Source: CAYQQJ01 sp964419935 (GTDB lineage Bacteria > Pseudomonadota > Gammaproteobacteria > Pseudomonadales > Cellvibrionaceae). Taken from it: 64,000 nucleotides of DNA. The stretch covers positions 1 to 64,000 of the forward strand of contig CAYQQJ010000004.1 of assembly GCA_964419935.1 (NCBI GenBank). The letters are read 5' to 3'. A program made the position numbers and the translations under genes. A model generated the notes under the pieces. The model was not told where the DNA came from, did not search any database, and saw nothing but the letters and a program-made list of their open reading frames with translations. This document shows, in pieces, positions 59,077 to 64,000 of this stretch; position 1 is the stretch's first letter, and every line of letters starts with the position of its first letter.

Positions 59077-61260
59077 CTAACCCGCTGGCGAGGGCGCAGT
59101 ATCAGATTTTGCCACACCCCAGACAGACCCATTCAGCCAGGCTTCGGTTTCGTCCACCGGCATCGGGCGACCAATATAGTACCCCTGCGCGTTGTCGCAA
59201 CCCAATTCACTCAATCGATCATAAACCGCTTGAGTTTCTACGCCTTCCGCCACCACCCGTAGACCCAAATTGTGCGCCAGATGGATAGTGGAGTTCACAA
59301 TAATCTGATCCTGATCGTTATCAATCATTCCACGAATGAATGAATAGTCGATCTTCAGGGTTTGTACCGGCAAGCGCTTTAGGTAGGCCAAAGAGGAGTA
59401 ACCGGTTCCAAAATCATCGATGGACAAACCTACTCCAAGAGCGTTAATGCGCGCCAGTGCCGTCTGGGCCCTGTTGGGATCGGCCATGATCATGCTTTCG
59501 GTTATCTCCAGCTCGAGTAGGTGCCCCGGCAGCTGATATTGCTTCAACAACCTGTCCAGGTCGTGAACGATACGGTCATCCAGTAAATTCCGCGCCGACA
59601 GATTCACCGCGATGCCAATCTCGTAGCCATGCTCAAGCCAGATTTTCGCCTGTGCCACACTCTTTTCCAGCACCCACAGAGTCATGGGATAAATCAGGTT
59701 GGACATCTCGGCAATTGGGATGAAATCGATCGGGGGAACAAATCCGATCTCGGGATGATTCCAGCGCAGAAGCGCCTCCACCGCGTAGACTCGGTTGGTT
59801 TTAAGGTTCACTTTCGGCTGAAAATGCAACAGCAGTTCGTTTTCCCGAATCGCCCGCCCCAGCGCGCCCATGAGTTCGAGACGTTTGGCGGAGTGCGGAT
59901 CGTGTTCGGAGTCATAAATCGCCACACCCTGCAGGCTGACTTTCGCGTGGTACATGGCAACATCGGCGTAGCGCATCAGCGTGCCCACGTCCTCCGCCTG
60001 ATCCGGGCATATCGCTACGCCGACACTGGCGCTGATTTCGGTTCTGAAACCTTCGAGCTCGAAGACTTGGCAGACAGAATCCAGAAACCTGTGACCAAAA
60101 ACAGCCGCTTGCTGACTATTGCGGATATTGGGTAGAAATATAGCGAATTCGTCCCCGCCCAGCCGTGCCACCATTCCCGGCGTGTCTCCCAGCTCCGCTT
60201 CCAGGCGCGGACCCAGCAGCTTGAGGACTTTGTCTCCCGTGGAATGACCCAGGGTGTCGTTGATTTCCTTGAAGCGATCCAGATCGATGAGCAACAAGGC
60301 CATCTTCTGTTCTGGCTTGCGCTGCGCCAACTGCTCCTCCATGCGCCGATAGAGCAAGCTGCGATTGGGTAAGGACGTCAGTACATCGTGATTGGCAAGA
60401 TATTTCATCCGATCGAGATAGCGCTTTTGCTGCGTCACGTCTCGCGTGGTGCCCCAGGCGCGTTGCAAAAACCCATTTTCCACAATGCCCATTGCTGAGC
60501 TTTGCATGTAGGCACGCTCGCCCTTGTGATTGATCCGGGCAAATTCGCGGTCTTCGAGTCGATAATTATTGGTGATAAAGGTGTAAAGATCGTGCCGGTT
60601 GGTGAGGGAACCATTGCGGTATATCTGCATGCCTATAACGTCGTCCACGTGGCTCGCGCCAAACAGGCGGGCCAGCCGCTCGTTGCACTCAACCAGGACG
60701 GAGCGCTGGATCAGAAGATCAATCTGTTCTTCGACGGGAAGAGAGACATCCAGAGGCGGCACCACATCATAGCGCCAGATGGCATCGGCGCTGTTGGCGA
60801 TATAGGCGCGATACCTGGCCTCACTGTCCTGTAGCGCCTTTTCCCGGTGAACGCTCTCGGTAATGTCCGATATCACCATCATCACGCCATCATCGCCCGT
60901 GGGATTGATACGAGTGGGGATTTTATCCACACTGAACCAGTATTCGACGCCGTGCTCCTCCGCCCTCTCCCGTGAACCCCATACGGGTTTGCCGGTTCGA
61001 ATGACTTGCATCAGTTCGCGTTGGCGCTCGGCGGGGTCGTCCCAGTGCAATGCCATTTCCAGAAAATTTTTGCCAATCAGCTCTTCCTGGGAACGCCACT
61101 GTCGCGCCTGATAATTGCCTTCGCGAATGACGCCCCATTTGTCACAAAACAGGATAACCGAGCGAATAGCATCAAGAAGCGTGCGCTGCCCTTGATCCTG
61201 AGGGCGCTTTTTACCGCTGATTTCTCCGGTAGGACGAAGTGAATGCTCAGACACAATCAT
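59077..61260 (-). CDS. PAS-GGDEF-EAL cyclic-di-GMP signalling protein
   Basis: A 727-residue cytoplasmic protein without transmembrane segments. Two PAS regions lie at about 30-145 and 150-280, then a diguanylate cyclase domain with intact GGDEF at about 368-372 (ARLGGDEFAIFL), and an EAL phosphodiesterase domain with EALLRWNHPE from about 495 and DDFGTGYSSL. Both catalytic motifs are present, so it could make and break c-di-GMP. PAS sensing is likely; the signal is unknown. It converges on bepA with only 33 bp between. Confidence 0.95.
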   Translation of the reverse strand: MIVSEHSLRPTGEISGKKRPQDQGQRTLLDAIRSVILFCDKWGVIREGNYQARQWRSQEELIGKNFLEMALHWDDPAERQRELMQVIRTGKPVWGSRERAEEHGVEYWFSVDKIPTRINPTGDDGVMMVISDITESVHREKALQDSEARYRAYIANSADAIWRYDVVPPLDVSLPVEEQIDLLIQRSVLVECNERLARLFGASHVDDVIGMQIYRNGSLTNRHDLYTFITNNYRLEDREFARINHKGERAYMQSSAMGIVENGFLQRAWGTTRDVTQQKRYLDRMKYLANHDVLTSLPNRSLLYRRMEEQLAQRKPEQKMALLLIDLDRFKEINDTLGHSTGDKVLKLLGPRLEAELGDTPGMVARLGGDEFAIFLPNIRNSQQAAVFGHRFLDSVCQVFELEGFRTEISASVGVAICPDQAEDVGTLMRYADVAMYHAKVSLQGVAIYDSEHDPHSAKRLELMGALGRAIRENELLLHFQPKVNLKTNRVYAVEALLRWNHPEIGFVPPIDFIPIAEMSNLIYPMTLWVLEKSVAQAKIWLEHGYEIGIAVNLSARNLLDDRIVHDLDRLLKQYQLPGHLLELEITESMIMADPNRAQTALARINALGVGLSIDDFGTGYSSLAYLKRLPVQTLKIDYSFIRGMIDNDQDQIIVNSTIHLAHNLGLRVVAEGVETQAVYDRLSELGCDNAQGYYIGRPMPVDETEAWLNGSVWGVAKSDTAPSPAG

Positions 61261-61509
61261 TCCTTTATTATTATGCGATCAACGAGTTAACGTAATTGTA
61301 AATTGGCGGTTTCAAGCGTGAGCTCACGACCCTGTGCAATCTCGGCAGCAGGGTAAGTATTCATAAATGTGGCGCTGATTAACACTTCACTAAATAGTAT
61401 AGGCCAAAATTGAAGAACGCCAGTGAAGTCGTTCGAATTGGTTATAAAAAGGTGATTTTGCCGCACAAACAATGTTAATGATTTCTGTGCCACGCAGCCT
61501 GATATAGTT

Positions 61510-62334
61510 TCAATCGTGCTTCGAGAAGTTAACCGGCTCACCACAGTACTTGCAGAATCCCGCGTCGGCGTCGTGACCTCTCCGGCCGCAGGCGTCACAG
61601 GCTGCAGATTGGCGGTTGCGTTGCATCTCCTGGGCAAGCTCAGCCGTAAAAATACCGGTGGGTATGGCGATAATTGAGTAGCCGATCAGCATTGAGGCCG
61701 AGGCAATGACCTGGCCCAACGGCGTATGCGGCACCATATCGCCGTAGCCCACTGTGGTAATGGTTACTACGGTCCAGTAAATGCTCCGGGGAATACTGGT
61801 GAAACCGTTCTCCGGCCCCTCAACCACAAACATCAGTGAGCCGAACACCGTGGCCAAAACCAGCACAAACAGGAGGAAGATCAGTATTTTCCGCCGGGAA
61901 AGCGCCATCGAACGCGCCAGCATGTTGGCCTCGTTGATGTAGCGCATCAATTTTAGAATGCGGAAGATGCGCAGCACCCGCAGCAGACGGACAATCAGCA
62001 GGTAGGTGGCGCCGGGCAGCAGCAGACTCAAGTAGGTGGGCAAAATCGAAAGCAGATCGATAATCCCATAAAAGCTGCGGATATATCGCCAGCGCTGCGG
62101 TGAACAGTAGATCCGAACGAGATACTCCACGGTAAACACTATAGTGAATCCCCATTCGGCCCACAGAATATAGCGGCGGTACTGCTGAGTAAGCAGTACC
62201 ATGGAATCAAAGATGACAGTTGCGACACTGAACAGGATCAAGCCAATAAGCAGAACATCAAACCGCTTTCCCGCCGGCGTTTCCGTGCCGAATATGATCT
62301 CGTTCAGCTTGTGCTTGACATAACCCTGATTCAT
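61510..62334 (-). CDS. Voltage-gated-type potassium channel with C-terminal zinc ribbon
   Basis: A 274-residue six-helix channel. The voltage-sensor S4 is seen as RLLRVLRIFRILKLMRYI with regularly spaced Arg, and the selectivity filter TTVGYGDM is the K-channel signature. A cytoplasmic tail ends in CDACGRRG and CKYCGEPV, two CxxC pairs of a zinc ribbon. The ATG at 62334 is used since the open frame to 62475 overlaps the SUI1 gene and has no channel homology. The substrate is probably potassium. Confidence 0.93.
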   Translation of the reverse strand: MNQGYVKHKLNEIIFGTETPAGKRFDVLLIGLILFSVATVIFDSMVLLTQQYRRYILWAEWGFTIVFTVEYLVRIYCSPQRWRYIRSFYGIIDLLSILPTYLSLLLPGATYLLIVRLLRVLRIFRILKLMRYINEANMLARSMALSRRKILIFLLFVLVLATVFGSLMFVVEGPENGFTSIPRSIYWTVVTITTVGYGDMVPHTPLGQVIASASMLIGYSIIAIPTGIFTAELAQEMQRNRQSAACDACGRRGHDADAGFCKYCGEPVNFSKHD

Positions 62335-62461
62335 ATTGAATTCAACTCTTTTCTGGTAAATAGCCACCTTCGCACCCGGGCAAAACGTGGTCGCGCCTTG
62401 GCAAAATGTCTCGCCGGCGCTAACCTTGCGAGTTTCCCCTTTATTCCCTGCAGGTAAGCCT

Positions 62462-62788
62462 ATGCGCAATGACACTTGCCTTGTTTACTCGACCGAAACC
62501 GGCCGGATTAACGCGAATGAACCCAAGCCTCCAACTCCGCGCCCCACGGATGGTATTGTCAGATTGCACCGGGAAACCAAGGGGCGAAAAGGTAAAGGCG
62601 TCACCATTATTACTGGTCTGGATCTGGCTGAGCAAGAACTCAAAGGCTTGGCCAAGACACTGAAACAACTGTGCGGTACGGGCGGGAGCGTCAAAGACGG
62701 CCATATCGAAATCCAAGGCGAACAGCGAGACAAGCTCAAAGCCCACCTGGAAAGTTGCGGATACAAGGTCAAGATCGCCGGCGCCTAA
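62462..62788 (+). CDS. SUI1/YciH-family translation initiation factor-like protein
   Basis: A 108-residue protein of the bacterial eIF1-like family. The conserved core reads VRLHRETKGRKGKGVTII and LKQLCGTGGSVKDGHIEIQG, with KAHLESCGYKVK at the end. It may influence start-site fidelity or stress translation. The gene is divergent from the channel gene. The ATG at 62462 is preferred to 62387 because it starts with the family-like LVYSTETGRI. Confidence 0.92.
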   Translation: MRNDTCLVYSTETGRINANEPKPPTPRPTDGIVRLHRETKGRKGKGVTIITGLDLAEQELKGLAKTLKQLCGTGGSVKDGHIEIQGEQRDKLKAHLESCGYKVKIAGA

Positions 62789-62870
62789 GCCTTACATCAA
62801 CCTGGTTCAAATCTTGCTACAGCCCGTTTATCAGCCATAAATGTCAACTGTTTGACGGGGACGCAGACGA

Positions 62871-63410
62871 ATGAGTGTTACAGAACTCTGGCCGCTTTTT
62901 GACACCACCTTGAAAATCGCACTGGGCGCCTGTATTGCGGTCGCCGGCATCTGGCTGGCCAGCCGCATGAAGCACGCATCCTCTATGGATGCCGTCGCGC
63001 AACCGACCAACCGCCGTCTACTTCTATTGGAAGAAATCTCTGCTGATCTTGGCCGCGTCAACCACAGCTTTGCCAAATACTCTGCTTTGGTTATTGAATC
63101 CACCCGTTTCGGCAACCGGTGGCCCGCCGCCCGGCGACAGGAACTGGAAAGAATCAACGCGGAACTGGTGGCGGAGTTCGAGAAATTGGCTCACGCGGAA
63201 TCGAAACTTTTGATGCTTGGCGAAAAAACCATGGAAAAAACCCTGCGCCTCTATGGCTCGAAAATCGCCTTGTTTCGCAAGCAGGTTTATGTCGGCCGGC
63301 AGGACATCAGCGATCAGGAAATTGCAGAGCTGAAAGGGGCTATCATGCAGTTGCGCGAACAGTTCTATGATATTTTGAGTCGACGCTACGACAAATTGCT
63401 CGCGGCCTAG
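62871..63410 (+). CDS. Small membrane protein with helical cytoplasmic domain
   Basis: A 179-residue protein of unknown family. One transmembrane helix (about 12-32, LKIALGACIAVAGIWLA) precedes a helical domain rich in Glu, Arg and Lys with no cysteine or catalytic motif. Residues such as EISADLGRVNHSFAKYSALV and EIAELKGAIMQLREQFYDIL suggest coiled-coil packing. It lies between the SUI1 and PilZ genes; no function is proposed. Confidence 0.7.
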   Translation: MSVTELWPLFDTTLKIALGACIAVAGIWLASRMKHASSMDAVAQPTNRRLLLLEEISADLGRVNHSFAKYSALVIESTRFGNRWPAARRQELERINAELVAEFEKLAHAESKLLMLGEKTMEKTLRLYGSKIALFRKQVYVGRQDISDQEIAELKGAIMQLREQFYDILSRRYDKLLAA

Positions 63411-63437
63411 ATCGTACAACGCCCCGCAAAGCCCAAG

Positions 63438-63857
63438 TCAGACCGGGAAGTCGCCCGCGTAACGGTCAATCCATTCCTGTGCAGCTTCGTCACTCGATAG
63501 CTGACGCCCTTCTTTTTCTCGTACATCAGCACGGTAATGCTCAATGTGGCAAACCTGCTCCACCATACGCACACTGAACCGCGTCACGTTATCACTGAAC
63601 TGTACACCCACCGCATAACCTTCGCCTTCCGGACGGCACCACGCCACCACCCCCTGCGCTTTAAAGGGCGGTGATTCAATCGGAATTTCGATGGTGATAA
63701 CGGAACCGATATCAACCGGCTTTTTGGAACTGAAGCAAAGACCGCCTTCACTGACGTCCCTGAGCCCAAAGGCTCTGTAGGAGCTGTGTTCCTGGGGTTC
63801 GGACCCGACTGAATATTGAATGGGCACGCCAGAAGGATGACGAATGTAGCGGCGCAT
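63438..63857 (-). CDS. PilZ-domain c-di-GMP receptor protein
   Basis: A 139-residue PilZ protein. The N-terminal RYIRHPSGVPIQY provides the RxxxR c-di-GMP motif in the form R-x2-R, and DVSEGGLCF matches the D/NxSxxG motif. The beta-barrel follows (IEIPIESPPFKAQGVVAWCR). A short helical tail ends the protein. The ATG at 63857 gives the standard start. It probably responds to c-di-GMP made elsewhere; the PAS-GGDEF-EAL gene is 2 kb away. Confidence 0.9.
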   Translation of the reverse strand: MRRYIRHPSGVPIQYSVGSEPQEHSSYRAFGLRDVSEGGLCFSSKKPVDIGSVITIEIPIESPPFKAQGVVAWCRPEGEGYAVGVQFSDNVTRFSVRMVEQVCHIEHYRADVREKEGRQLSSDEAAQEWIDRYAGDFPV

Positions 63858-63915
63858 TTTCAGCACATCTAGCCACCGACTGGTTAAGGTAATCAGACTT
63901 CGAAGAGTAAGCAAA

Positions 63916-64000
63916 ATGGCCCACCGGCGCTTAATTGAAAGACAAGACCTATTGCTATGCCTTCAGACCCGTGCGGCGCGGGATGGTTCATGGTGCATTG
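63916..64000 (+). CDS. Possible 5' end of a gene cut by the window edge
   Basis: An open frame of 28 codons starts at an ATG with AAGAG about 8 bases upstream and runs to the window end without a stop. It reads MAHRRLIERQDLLLCLQTRA onward. The sequence is not recognised, and it could be chance. Confidence 0.35.
   Translation, partial: MAHRRLIERQDLLLCLQTRAARDGSWCI

Overview
The window is a chromosomal stretch of a gammaproteobacterium. The order fmdB-like, aspS, yebC, ruvCAB, ybgC, tolQRAB, pal, cpoB, queE, queC, tRNA-Lys is the one I know from Pseudomonas and relatives. The poly-serine linkers in secreted lipoproteins, the pectate lyase and the very large TonB-dependent receptor point to a polysaccharide-degrading member of the Cellvibrionaceae (the Saccharophagus, Teredinibacter, Cellvibrio and Gilvimarinus group). 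The genus cannot be fixed from this window. There is no prophage, CRISPR array, rRNA operon or transposase.

Layout. 1-12.6 kb, minus strand: a long housekeeping block for translation (aspS), recombination (ruvCAB), envelope integrity (tol-pal-cpoB) and queuosine synthesis (queE, queC), ending in tRNA-Lys. 12.6-14.5 kb: an HU-like protein with a histone-H1-like basic tail, a HIT hydrolase and a strongly folded non-coding repeat element. 14.5-21.1 kb, plus strand: proS, a lytic transglycosylase, gluconokinase, an arsC/wrbA/DUF2069/sppA run. 21.3-25.3 kb: hda and DUF2066 on minus, purM-purN on plus. 25.5-32.6 kb, minus: a three-gene pectin locus (TonB-dependent receptor, 781-residue poly-serine lipoprotein, PL1 pectate lyase). 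33.2-41.5 kb, minus: a small zinc-ribbon-like protein, phhB, class I fumarase, a coiled-coil membrane protein, sodB, groESL, fxsA and DUF481. 41.6-46 kb: an alkyltransferase-like protein, then a peptidoglycan-recycling cluster (ampG, orphan ParA, ampE, ampD). 46.2-51.4 kb: DUF1631, a retropepsin-like protease, an OmpA-like protein and a methyltransferase-like protein. 51.8-56.5 kb: pyruvate dehydrogenase aceEF. 57.1-64 kb: a TusA-like protein, BepA, a PAS-GGDEF-EAL protein, a voltage-gated-type ion channel, a SUI1 factor, a small membrane protein and a PilZ protein.

The most distinctive content is intergenic. One family of composite repeats has heptanucleotide arrays (GCNNCAA and GGGAAAA) placed in inverted orientation around a core and abutting stop codons at about 9, 21, 35 and 46 kb. 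A separate 35-bp element occurs three times. Two different nested inverted-repeat elements lie upstream of proS and between aspS and yebC. Perfect palindromes lie just upstream of yebC and of the TonB receptor. The best candidate for under-described protein biology is the pectin locus, whose 781-residue lipoprotein appears to hold a duplicated beta module plus a lectin-like C-terminal domain.
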